Assembly: GCF_040545925.1 (NCBI RefSeq)
Contig: NZ_JBEPMX010000004.1
Coordinates: 117,942-181,941 of the forward strand
Direction of reading: 5' to 3'
From: Alkalibacillus flavidus
Lineage (GTDB): Bacteria; Bacillota; Bacilli; Bacillales; Alkalibacillaceae
Length of the DNA: 64,000 nucleotides
The notes under the pieces are model-generated. The model searched no databases and had not been told where the DNA came from. It saw only the letters and a program-made list of their open reading frames with translations. Every line of letters begins with the position of its first letter. Position 1 is the first letter of the stretch. Shown here in pieces: positions 35,053 through 42,913 of this stretch. Made by a program: the position numbers and the translations under genes.

Positions 35053-36164
35053 TTCCGATTAAAACGATACGGTTACGCAAATTAAATATGGCGCTTGTGA
35101 CTCCATTCACAACAAGCTTTGGCACGTTTCACGACAAGCAATTTTATGTCATTGAAGCGGAAGACGAGCAAGGCCACGTCGGCTACGGGGAATCTGTCGC
35201 GTTTACGAGCCCGTGGTACAACGAGGAAACCGTTGAAACGAATCGACACATCATCACTGACTTTCTCATTCCAGCACTAAAAGGCGCGACTATTAAACAT
35301 CCAGAAGACGTTGATTACCTTTTCAAACCGTTCCGCCGAAATTTAATGGCGAAAGCCGCTATGGAAGGCGCGATTTGGGATTTGTATGCTAAGCAACAAA
35401 AGATCCCGCTTGCAACTGCGCTCGGCGGCGATGCACGCACCATCGACGTCGGCGTGAGCATCGGCATCAAGCCATCAATCGATGACCTCATCACATCAGT
35501 AAGACAAAGCGTCAATCAAGGTTATAAACGGATTAAAGTTAAAATTAAGCCCGGCTGGGATGTAGAGCCATTATCACGCGTTCGCGAAGCATTTCCAGAT
35601 ATCGATATGATGGCTGACGCGAATTCCGCTTACACGTTAAACGACATTGACACCTTAAAACAACTCGATGATTTGAACTTAATGATGATCGAACAACCGC
35701 TAGCACACGACGATATTATTGATCATGCTACATTGCAACAAGCGATCGGCACGCCAGTCTGTCTGGACGAAAGCATTCACTCTCTTGAGGACACGCGTAA
35801 AGCGATTGAACTCGGCAGTTGCCAGATTATTAATATTAAAATCGGTCGCGTCGGCGGTTTGACTGAAGCGAAGCGAATTCACGATTATTGTTTGAAGCAC
35901 GGTATCGACGTCTGGTGTGGCGGCATGCTCGAGGCTGGTATCGGCCGTGCACACAACATCGCGCTAACAACACTTCCCGGCTTTACGCTACCAGGTGACA
36001 CTGCCGCGTCAAGTTTATACTGGCATCAAGATATTATCTCACCCGAAGTGACCGTCCAAAACGGCGTGATTCACGTGACGAATAAGCCCGGTATTGGTTA
36101 TGATCTCGATGTGCTTGCGTTGGAGAAGTTTACTGAGGAGACGGAGGCGTTTTCGGTGAATTAA
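35049..36164 (+). CDS. menC: o-succinylbenzoate synthase / N-succinylamino acid racemase
   Basis: A 371-residue enolase-superfamily enzyme of the MenC/NSAR type. Catalytic lysines are in KRIKVKIKPG near 161-170, metal ligands in MADANS near 189, MIEQPL near 215 and CLDESI near 239, and the second base in IINIKIGRVGGL near 263. No other men genes are present; instead the partners are an M20 deacylase and a GNAT transferase, the set known from Geobacillus for irreversible conversion of D- to L-amino acids through N-succinyl intermediates. So racemase activity is the likely role; OSBS activity may also remain. ATG at 35049 with AAAGGAGG upstream. Confidence 0.88.
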   Translation: MIPIKTIRLRKLNMALVTPFTTSFGTFHDKQFYVIEAEDEQGHVGYGESVAFTSPWYNEETVETNRHIITDFLIPALKGATIKHPEDVDYLFKPFRRNLMAKAAMEGAIWDLYAKQQKIPLATALGGDARTIDVGVSIGIKPSIDDLITSVRQSVNQGYKRIKVKIKPGWDVEPLSRVREAFPDIDMMADANSAYTLNDIDTLKQLDDLNLMMIEQPLAHDDIIDHATLQQAIGTPVCLDESIHSLEDTRKAIELGSCQIINIKIGRVGGLTEAKRIHDYCLKHGIDVWCGGMLEAGIGRAHNIALTTLPGFTLPGDTAASSLYWHQDIISPEVTVQNGVIHVTNKPGIGYDLDVLALEKFTEETEAFSVN

Positions 36165-36169
36165 TTGGT

Positions 36170-36265
36170 GGTCGACGATATATTCCAGAAGTCAACGATA
36201 TCTCGCGAAACTCGACGATAAATTCGTGAATTCGGCGATATTTTCTGAAACTCGACGATATCTTA
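36170..36265. repeat. 20-bp-period repeat array, type N2, away from NERD2
   Basis: Five cores TCGACGATAT, TCAACGATAT, TCGACGATAA, TCGGCGATAT and TCGACGATAT start (C) at 36173, 36193, 36213, 36233 and 36253, exactly 20 bp apart. It begins a few bases after the stop of the racemase gene, 3 kb from NERD2. Confidence 0.92.
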
Positions 36266-36290
36266 TTGTATTTTCCCAACAAATTCAATC

Positions 36291-36320
36291 AAAAACCATC
36301 GCGCCCGCGCGCGATGGTTT
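36291..36320 (-). terminator. Terminator of the YknW/YknX-like pair
   Basis: Stem AAACCATCGCG/CGCGATGGTTT with a 6-base loop, followed on the minus strand by TTTTTG. Confidence 0.85.
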
Positions 36321-36329
36321 CCACTCACC

Positions 36330-37526
36330 TTATCGATATAATAACCCTTTCAATAACGGCGTTTGTTTAGCAAAATCAAACATATCGAGCCACGCCATTT
36401 CGCCAGCATCAAACCTCGTCGTGAGCGGCGTTTGATGACGGAAGCGTTCTTCTGGTTCAGTCGCATAGTGAATTCCTGGTGGCATATCTGCAATTTCGAT
36501 CCAACCGTCCATATGAATGCCGGTTCGCACGTCGACTAATGACACGCCTCCCTCACCTGTGATGACGGGTAGCTGCGTATCGACCAAATGATCTTCACGC
36601 ACGACGCTTGCGTTTTCCGACGCGTCTAAAATAACATCCAACTCGACTTTTTCGCCTAATAATAAACGATCGGCATTACCATTCAACGTGGCATTAAGAG
36701 CATACCTCGCTGGTTTGTCACCATCGAACGTTTCAGGCACATCATTCACACGCGCGACCTCACCGTCTACAACATCGTTCACGCGCGTTGCCATGCCTTG
36801 TTCGACTTGTTTTTGCTGATCATCCGACAATTTGGCCATTGCCACCTTTTCGTCGCCTAAAATCGTAACAAGTGGATCGCCAAGGCTAGGTGAAATCTCT
36901 TCAACAACTCCTTCATAAGGGCTTGTCACTGTAATCGTTTCACCTGTTGATTCTAATTCATCTAACTGGTTTTCTGCGCTATCACGTTTTGCCTCTCGAA
37001 CCGCTAAATCACGTTCCAATTCGGTGATAAATTGCTCTTTTTGATATTCCGATTCAATCGGCTCGGTACTCGGTAAGTCAATTTCATATTCGCCATCATT
37101 CACTGAAAATGATGACTCACTCGAATTTTCCGGAATCGTATAAAATTCCATTTCTTGAATTAAGTCTTCTATACGACTAATCTCATCATTTAACTGTGAA
37201 ATCTCCGACGATAACCGTCTTTCTGTTTCAGCATAATCCGTCACTTGATAGGCGTATAACGGATCACCAACGGAGACGCTGTCACTTTTCTCAACAAAAA
37301 ATTCCTCAAATTCCCCGCGACGTTTATCAAAATAAACCCGTTGTTCGGAAGCCGTCATCATCGCGCGTTCCGTCAACGTCTCTTCCATATAACGCTGACT
37401 GATTTCCGTCCATTCCGACACATTCGATTTGCGCTCAACTCGGGCTTCGCTATCAAAAAATATCAAACAACTATTAACTAAAACAAATAACCCTACCATA
37501 ACAAACAACCAACGTTTCCACTGCAT
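36330..37526 (-). CDS. Membrane-fusion (HlyD/YknX-like) protein
   Basis: A 398-residue membrane-anchored adaptor. One N-terminal helix (about 5-24) is followed by a coiled-coil region (about 105-215, with SSEISQLNDEISRIEDLIQE and ELERDLAVREAKRDSAENQL) and a lipoyl/beta-barrel part (TVTSPYEGVVEEISPSLGDPL near 208). Such proteins bridge ABC exporters to the outside. The gene follows a YIP1-type protein by one base, the same order as yknW-yknX in B. subtilis, where the complex protects against the SdpC toxin. No ABC ATPase or permease (yknY, yknZ) follows: the next element is a terminator. Partners, if any, are encoded elsewhere. Confidence 0.72.
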   Translation of the reverse strand: MQWKRWLFVMVGLFVLVNSCLIFFDSEARVERKSNVSEWTEISQRYMEETLTERAMMTASEQRVYFDKRRGEFEEFFVEKSDSVSVGDPLYAYQVTDYAETERRLSSEISQLNDEISRIEDLIQEMEFYTIPENSSESSFSVNDGEYEIDLPSTEPIESEYQKEQFITELERDLAVREAKRDSAENQLDELESTGETITVTSPYEGVVEEISPSLGDPLVTILGDEKVAMAKLSDDQQKQVEQGMATRVNDVVDGEVARVNDVPETFDGDKPARYALNATLNGNADRLLLGEKVELDVILDASENASVVREDHLVDTQLPVITGEGGVSLVDVRTGIHMDGWIEIADMPPGIHYATEPEERFRHQTPLTTRFDAGEMAWLDMFDFAKQTPLLKGLLYR

Positions 37527-37527
37527 G

Positions 37528-38184
37528 CTACACCCACCCTTCTAAGGCGTATGTTAAAACACCAATCATGATGTAAATGAATAGGTGAAGGCCAACTACG
37601 ATTAACCAAACTTGCCAACGTTCCAACGTCGCAAACCTGCGTAAGTAGATACCTTGGAAATAAGCGATCCAGATTTGAATGACGGATAACGCCCCTAATG
37701 GATTGATCAACCATTGATGATCCGTTAAGTACACTGCGATGACGCCAAAGGACATCGGCGACATATTCCAATCCACGCCAAAAATCACAAACAACGGTAT
37801 CCACAAAATCCGTTCAATAATAATCGCGAAAAGCGCCACTTGTTGCATGAGCACCAATTTTTTATACGGGATTTTCGTCCATAAATAAAAATAATAGCTT
37901 ACGAGATATAAAACGCCAATTGCTAAAATTAGAGCGTACACCATGCGTCCGATAACAAACCAAAACTGGGACGCGACATATTCAGCCGTCGACAACTCCG
38001 TTAAACGATCTGACAACGATTCGGTCCCCATGCCATATAGCGACATGACGATGTAGGCGATCAATGTTGCTGCGATTAACCATAACTGCACTTTCCACTG
38101 ATCGCGTATCGTCTCTTCTTTTTCCAGTCGATAAAATTGCGCGTCCGGAGCTTTTATGAATCCAAATAAATAACTGCGATGCAT
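37528..38184 (-). CDS. YIP1-domain membrane protein, YknW-like
   Basis: A 218-residue protein with five predicted helices in the YIP1 arrangement (helices near 30-50, 70-100, 110-130, 150-175, 190-215). Length and position in front of a YknX-like protein fit YknW, which assembles the YknXYZ complex. The ATG at 38184 is chosen because AGGA lies 9 bases upstream; the ATG at 38193 would sit directly on it. Family assignment rests on the overall hydrophobic pattern, so it is moderate. Confidence 0.65.
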   Translation of the reverse strand: MHRSYLFGFIKAPDAQFYRLEKEETIRDQWKVQLWLIAATLIAYIVMSLYGMGTESLSDRLTELSTAEYVASQFWFVIGRMVYALILAIGVLYLVSYYFYLWTKIPYKKLVLMQQVALFAIIIERILWIPLFVIFGVDWNMSPMSFGVIAVYLTDHQWLINPLGALSVIQIWIAYFQGIYLRRFATLERWQVWLIVVGLHLFIYIMIGVLTYALEGWV

Positions 38185-38269
38185 CTCTATCATTCCTATT
38201 TTTAGTCTTTATGTTTACTATTGTAAGTGAAAAAGCCTCGTTTGTCATTTGGGTTTGTCCAATCTAAGC

Positions 38270-38304
38270 AAAACGTCTGCTCCGTTCATAACAGAGCAGA
38301 CGTT
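38270..38304 (-). terminator. Terminator of the zinc-ribbon/RDD operon
   Basis: Stem AACGTCTGCTC/GAGCAGACGTT with an 11-base loop, and a short TTTT on the minus strand. Confidence 0.75.
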
Positions 38305-38309
38305 GACTA

Positions 38310-38924
38310 TTAGCGTGACCGAATCACAAGCGTTCTCGCGATCATATCGTGTAGAGCTTGCTTTTTCGATGTGAAACCAGCCATCATAAAGCCAATATAA
38401 AGCGTAAAGGCTGATAAATTCAAGGCTAATCCACGACCGAACCCGCGCGCGAATGAAATGCGATTTCCATTCATGTCGGTTACTTTAATACCGATCATCT
38501 TCTTACCAGGCGTCGCTTGCCATTTAGACGCATGGAAAATGCCCGTATATAACGCATTAAACACAAGACCGATTAAAAATGCCCATGTTTCGAACGCCGC
38601 GAATGCTTCGTCAGATGGTGCACTATAAGGATCGCTCGACATCATGAGTACCACTATAATTGATCCAATTAAAAACATTGGAATTGCTAAAATAATACCG
38701 TCTAGTAAATACGCAACAGTTCGCAGCCAAAAACCTGCATAGTACTGACTTCCCGGCCGCGCCTGTTGTAAACGTTCGCCACACTGGACGCACATTTCCT
38801 GTTTTTCAGATGTTTCTGAACCACAACTTTGACAAAAATGATGACTATTTAACGGACGCACACCACAGTTCGGGCAGATCTCCGTCTTCTCCGACACATG
38901 ATGCCCGCATTCTCGACAATACAT
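38310..38924 (-). CDS. Zinc-ribbon RDD-family membrane protein
   Basis: A 204-residue protein. Two zinc ribbons fill the first ~55 residues (CxxC at 3/6, 17/20, 31/34 and 45/48). The RDD domain follows with AGFWLRTVAYLLDGIILAIP near 64-83, about four helices and the conserved ATPGKKMIGIKV near 135. It lies 15 bases after a similar zinc-ribbon membrane gene. RDD proteins are membrane proteins of unclear function, some linked to ion exchange in halophilic bacteria; the double zinc ribbon suggests a regulatory or sensing role. Confidence 0.82.
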   Translation of the reverse strand: MYCRECGHHVSEKTEICPNCGVRPLNSHHFCQSCGSETSEKQEMCVQCGERLQQARPGSQYYAGFWLRTVAYLLDGIILAIPMFLIGSIIVVLMMSSDPYSAPSDEAFAAFETWAFLIGLVFNALYTGIFHASKWQATPGKKMIGIKVTDMNGNRISFARGFGRGLALNLSAFTLYIGFMMAGFTSKKQALHDMIARTLVIRSR

Positions 38925-38939
38925 ACACTTATCCCCTTA

Positions 38940-39368
38940 TTAGAAAAATTCCCATTCATCAATATCCTTACCATCCGCTACCTTCTTCGACACTAAATAC
39001 GCATCAATGATAGCAAAAGGCGTCGTTATAATAGCTGATGTACCAAACGTCACAATACCTAGCACAACACTCACAGCTAAAATCGCAAACCCTTTCTTAA
39101 CCTGGCCAATCACCATTTGACCTAAGCCAGTAAGGAAAAATGACAGCAACGCCATTAACCACGGCGGCTTACTCTCCGTGCTTGCGGATACTGGTGTTGA
39201 CACTTTTTTATGTACTCGAACCCCACAATTCACACACATCTCCTGATTAGCATTGATCGATTCACTACAATTATAACAATAATTCACTTCACGAAACGGC
39301 CGTACCCCACACTTCGGACACAATTCCGCTTTATCCGAAATCGATGCAGCACAATTTGGACAATACAT
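38940..39368 (-). CDS. Zinc-ribbon protein with two membrane helices
   Basis: A 142-residue protein with four CxxC pairs in the first ~50 residues (3/6, 17/20, 31/34, 45/48) like the neighbouring RDD protein, a Ser/Thr-rich linker and two to three hydrophobic segments (about 69-90, 94-128) with FLTGLGQMVIGQVKKGFAIL, resembling TM2-type small membrane domains. First gene of a two-gene operon. AGGAGGTG precedes the ATG. Function unknown. Confidence 0.75.
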   Translation of the reverse strand: MYCPNCAASISDKAELCPKCGVRPFREVNYCYNCSESINANQEMCVNCGVRVHKKVSTPVSASTESKPPWLMALLSFFLTGLGQMVIGQVKKGFAILAVSVVLGIVTFGTSAIITTPFAIIDAYLVSKKVADGKDIDEWEFF

Positions 39369-39492
39369 CGAAGCACCTCCTTTTTCACTAGTTTATACAA
39401 AAAATTGCCATAATGGAAGGCTGTTCTACAAGATTTTGTTGTTTTTTGTAGAAATCACCTCCCGCCTCCGCACTTATCTCATAACTCACTCT

Positions 39493-39572
39493 ACTTATTA
39501 AATAAATGCTAGCATTTATTTAATAAGTGGATGATTTTATTTCAAAAATAAGTTTAGTTATTTAATAAATTG
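39493..39572. repeat. 21-bp-period repeat array, type B
   Basis: Four cores start at 39495, 39516, 39537 and 39558, exactly 21 bp apart: TTATTAAATAA, TTATTTAATAA, TTATTTCAAAA, TTATTTAATAA. The first two lie in a perfect 2 x 18-bp palindrome at about 39494-39529. Confidence 0.85.
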
Positions 39573-39629
39573 GGAATGTAGTGAATAAAGAAATCGCCAC
39601 GCTATAATAGAGTGACGACCATAAAACAT

Positions 39630-40646
39630 TTATTTACTTATAGCACGATTGAGTAATACAGCAAATTCAGCACGTGATAGTGTTTTATCTGGCTGGTATT
39701 CACCTGCATCATTACCTTCAGTGATGCCGTTTTCTTTCATCGCCATAATCGATTCGTATGCATCGTGTGATTCAGAAACGTCAGGGAATGCTTCTGAGCT
39801 ACCTGAATAATTATAATCAAATACGTTAGACATTAATATAGCGACTTCCGTACGATCAATTGACTCTTCACCATTAAACGCTCCATCTAAATAATCAAGG
39901 TGGCCAAGTGTTTTAGCGCTGGCTACTTCAGCTTCAGCCCATGATGCTAATTGACCGTTAATGCCAACATCTTCAGCAGTAGCTGACGCATCAAAGCCTT
40001 CTGAACTCATTAGTAGTTTAATAACTTGTTGTCGTGTCACATTCTGTTTAGGTGCAAATTTATTATTACCTACACCTTCTAAAATTCCTTGGTCATACAA
40101 TGTCTCAGCTGCATCATATGCCCAGTGATCTTCTGATAAATCATCAAAGATGCCTGCTGATTCCATCGATGCTTGAACAACTTCTTGTTGTTCATCATCA
40201 AAATCCGCTACGCGTTTAGCGCCGATATATTTTGGTCCCCAATAATATTTTCCATTAATGTTGTCTATCGTTACACCATTACTAGAAGAGGCATGAATAA
40301 ATTGGTTATCACCTATGTAGATACCTGCGTGTGAGACACCTGAACCAGAAGTGTTAAAGAAAACAATATCTCCTACTTTTAAATCACCTTTGGATACTGA
40401 CTCCCCAACTGAATACATCCCATCTGTCGTTCGAGGAAGATCTTCATCAAATTGCTGAAATACATATTTGATATATCCAGAGCAATCAAATGCAACAGAA
40501 GGATTCATAGCCCCAAGTGAATATGGTGTTCCAATATATTGTTTTGCCGTACGAATTAGTTCTTGTTCGTCTGCCTGTATTGAATTAAATGGAATAATCA
40601 TGATTGCCATGATTGAAATTAGAAAACTCTTAGTTAGTGTTCGCAT
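39630..40646 (-). CDS. Secreted NlpC/P60 endopeptidase with SLH domains
   Basis: A 338-residue cell wall hydrolase. After a signal peptide (about 1-25, ending near SIQA) residues 28-150 form an NlpC/P60 domain: TAKQYIGTPYSLG, catalytic Cys in FDCSGYIKYVF near 52, catalytic His in VSHAGIYIG near 105, then HASSSNGV. Three SLH domains follow (about 170-338; motif SEDHWAYDAAETLYDQGILE). It should cut peptide stems of peptidoglycan while bound to wall polymers. The start at 40646 has GGGGGA upstream and yields the signal peptide directly. Confidence 0.92.
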   Translation of the reverse strand: MRTLTKSFLISIMAIMIIPFNSIQADEQELIRTAKQYIGTPYSLGAMNPSVAFDCSGYIKYVFQQFDEDLPRTTDGMYSVGESVSKGDLKVGDIVFFNTSGSGVSHAGIYIGDNQFIHASSSNGVTIDNINGKYYWGPKYIGAKRVADFDDEQQEVVQASMESAGIFDDLSEDHWAYDAAETLYDQGILEGVGNNKFAPKQNVTRQQVIKLLMSSEGFDASATAEDVGINGQLASWAEAEVASAKTLGHLDYLDGAFNGEESIDRTEVAILMSNVFDYNYSGSSEAFPDVSESHDAYESIMAMKENGITEGNDAGEYQPDKTLSRAEFAVLLNRAISK

Positions 40647-40845
40647 CTCTTTCTTCCCCCTCGTAAGCAAGAGTATATCATAGAACGACAGAGTGTAATA
40701 TTACAGTTTGATAACAATTTGTTTAAAAAGACAAAATATTTAGTTATAATATTACTCTTTCAACCTTTAATAACATATTTTGTATCACATACCTGTTTAT
40801 CAATCATCACTTTTCTCGTATAATAGATTCAAAGGAGATGATAAA

Positions 40846-42303
40846 ATGGGGAAAATAACTCTACATAGTTTCATCGTTTTATGTAGTCTACTAATTATCG
40901 TATCAGCTCCACTGCATGCGGAAACAAACGACGTTAAAGAAACATGCGATTACACTGAAACAGAAGGCGAAAATCCATCCTATCAAACGATGAATTGCTT
41001 GTTAACAGAAATCGCGTTAAACCATAACGTGCCACCTGAAATCGTCAAAAGTATTGCCGATACCGAAAGTGGTGGGTGGAAACAGTTTGACGAAACGACA
41101 GGCGAACCAATCGTCACGGAAGATGGTGGCATTGGTGTGATGCAGGTCACGAACAAATCAGAATATAACAATGAAAAATTAAAAAATAATATTCCCTACA
41201 ATATCAAAGCCGGCGTCGAAATCTTAAAATCAATGTTCGAACGATCCGATTTGCCACAAATCAACCAAATGAATCCTCAATTTCTAGAAAACTGGTATTT
41301 CGCGATCATGGCGTATAACGGAACAAAACCTGTTAACAGCCCGGTTGTCCAAGCGACTGGTGAACGAAACACAGATGCGTATCAAGAAAAAGTGATCCAA
41401 AACATCAACAACAATAGTTTAATAGAGCTCGAGACAATCTCATTTTCACCAGAAGACTTTGATTACAATCCTGATTCTACGGATAACATCGATTTCACAA
41501 CGATGGATTATTCTATTGATGAACCACTGACCAAGTCAAAACATCTTTTCGAAACAGACACGCCTGTCACCGCTACAACCGATGACTTAACTGTGCGTGT
41601 CGAACCGACGACTTCCAGTGCTCGTGTAACGCTCCTTAACCCTGATGACATCGCTTATATCGACGGTGACTTTGTATATGGAGAAGATGAAACGAGCCAA
41701 AATCATTTTGTCTGGTATCCTGTTAGATTAGAAAATGGTCATGAAGGGTATGTCGCATCAAGTTTCTTAAAAATGCATTTCAAAGACGTTCCGAATGACC
41801 ATTATTCAACTGACGCGATCTATTACTTAGCGAATCGCGACTTATTACAAGGTGTCGGAGGCGGGGCATTTGGTTTTGATCAAGATTTAACCCGCACACA
41901 GGCCGCTATTTTACTCAACCGTGCGAATGACGTCTCATTAGATGGTCGCCCTGATGTACCATTTACCGACGTGCCAAACGACTATAACTATTACAACCAT
42001 ATCGCAGCGGCCGCTGATGAAGGATTTTTTGAAGGTAATTCGGATGGTAGCTTTGGTATTCAAGACTCTTTAACCCGTGCAGCGATGGCTCAAGTGTTGC
42101 AACGGATTTATCAATTTCCTGAAGCCAGTGGCAACAACCCGTTCACTGATGTTAGCGAAGACGCTTGGTACAGACAGGCTGTTCTCAACTTGTATGAAGC
42201 AGGCATAACAAGTGGTGTTGCGGACAATCAATTCGCCCCACAGCAAACGGTTACAAGACAACAATTCGCTGTTTTCTTAACACGTATTTTAAAGAATGAC
42301 TAA
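40846..42303 (+). CDS. Secreted lysozyme-like/SLT protein with SH3b and SLH domains
   Basis: A 485-residue secreted protein. A signal peptide ends near LHAET (about 26). Residues ~38-175 form a lytic-transglycosylase-like domain: VPPEIVKSIADTESGGWKQF with the catalytic Glu near 70, GIGVMQVTN near 96 and FAIMAYNGTKP near 158. An SH3-like region follows (VRVEPTTSSARVTLL near 253, GYVASSFLK near 299), then three SLH domains (about 310-485). It is divergent from the NlpC/P60-SLH gene, so both wall enzymes may be expressed together. AAAGGAGATG lies before the ATG at 40846 and TATAAT 28 bases upstream. Confidence 0.9.
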   Translation: MGKITLHSFIVLCSLLIIVSAPLHAETNDVKETCDYTETEGENPSYQTMNCLLTEIALNHNVPPEIVKSIADTESGGWKQFDETTGEPIVTEDGGIGVMQVTNKSEYNNEKLKNNIPYNIKAGVEILKSMFERSDLPQINQMNPQFLENWYFAIMAYNGTKPVNSPVVQATGERNTDAYQEKVIQNINNNSLIELETISFSPEDFDYNPDSTDNIDFTTMDYSIDEPLTKSKHLFETDTPVTATTDDLTVRVEPTTSSARVTLLNPDDIAYIDGDFVYGEDETSQNHFVWYPVRLENGHEGYVASSFLKMHFKDVPNDHYSTDAIYYLANRDLLQGVGGGAFGFDQDLTRTQAAILLNRANDVSLDGRPDVPFTDVPNDYNYYNHIAAAADEGFFEGNSDGSFGIQDSLTRAAMAQVLQRIYQFPEASGNNPFTDVSEDAWYRQAVLNLYEAGITSGVADNQFAPQQTVTRQQFAVFLTRILKND

Positions 42304-42311
42304 TAACCAAA

Positions 42312-42892
42312 AGAGACTTAGACAAAAGTAAATAATGCAAAGTTAAACCCGAACAATTTATAATAAAATAAATCGTTCGGGTTTTCTGCTTAAATGACGC
42401 TCCATCAAAACACTTCGCTTGGTTCTCCGTGACATAAGCTCAACATCGGCTCTGCTGGCGCAATCGCCGTGTTTCCTTTACCGGGGCACGGCTCGAGCCA
42501 GGCAACCTCATCGAATATGCTTCCTTGAAACTTGCACCGAGGAAGCTAGCTTCGAAGCACTACGAGAAGACGCAGGTGCATCCCTCGGGGGACAAAGGAA
42601 CTTCGGCTAAGTACCGGACGTCCTGTCCGAACGCCGAAGTGACCCACGTCCTGTGCGCCTTCGTGCTGTTCCCGTGACGACCCGGACGGTCTAATGTCGA
42701 CGTTGGTCACAAAAGCTGATTTCATAAGCTTCCTTGACTAATTCTGCGCCGAGTACTCGCAGGCGCAGGACGTGACCGAACTTAGTCGACCAGGCGTCTA
42801 CGTGTTTTGATTCCGCTTCATTAGTGCTTAACTGTTTTGCTACTCAAACATTCGTCTTTTGTACAATTGAATCTACTTTTGTCCCAGCCCCT
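42312..42892. mobile_element. Non-autonomous IS-like element (IS1182-type ends), ~580 bp
   Basis: The ends are imperfect inverted repeats: GAGACTTAGACAAAAGTA at 42313-42330 and, read from the right, GGGCTGGGACAAAAGTAGAT at 42873-42892. Right-end sequences of this kind (GGCTGGGACA) are typical of IS1182-family elements in Bacillota, from memory. The inside has no credible gene; it holds a terminator-like hairpin and a GC-rich, structured stretch (about 42400-42780) with repeated ACGTCCTGT words, unlike its neighbours in composition. It starts 9 bases after the stop of the SLT/SLH gene, which may now use the element's hairpin as its terminator. Confidence 0.6.
42345..42385 (+). terminator. Terminator-like hairpin in the IS-like element
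   Basis: Stem AAACCCGAAC/GTTCGGGTTT, A/T-rich loop, then TT. It is placed to end the SLT/SLH transcript. Confidence 0.7.
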
Positions 42893-42913
42893 TCAACTTT
42901 ACTCACTTATTGA

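Noticed and set aside
36330..38184. Full YknWXYZ exporter operon
   Set aside because: No ATPase or permease gene follows; a terminator and an unrelated convergent operon do.
42419..42610. 63-codon frame inside the IS-like element
   Set aside because: Composition and lack of family match indicate chance; the DNA is structured non-coding sequence between inverted ends.
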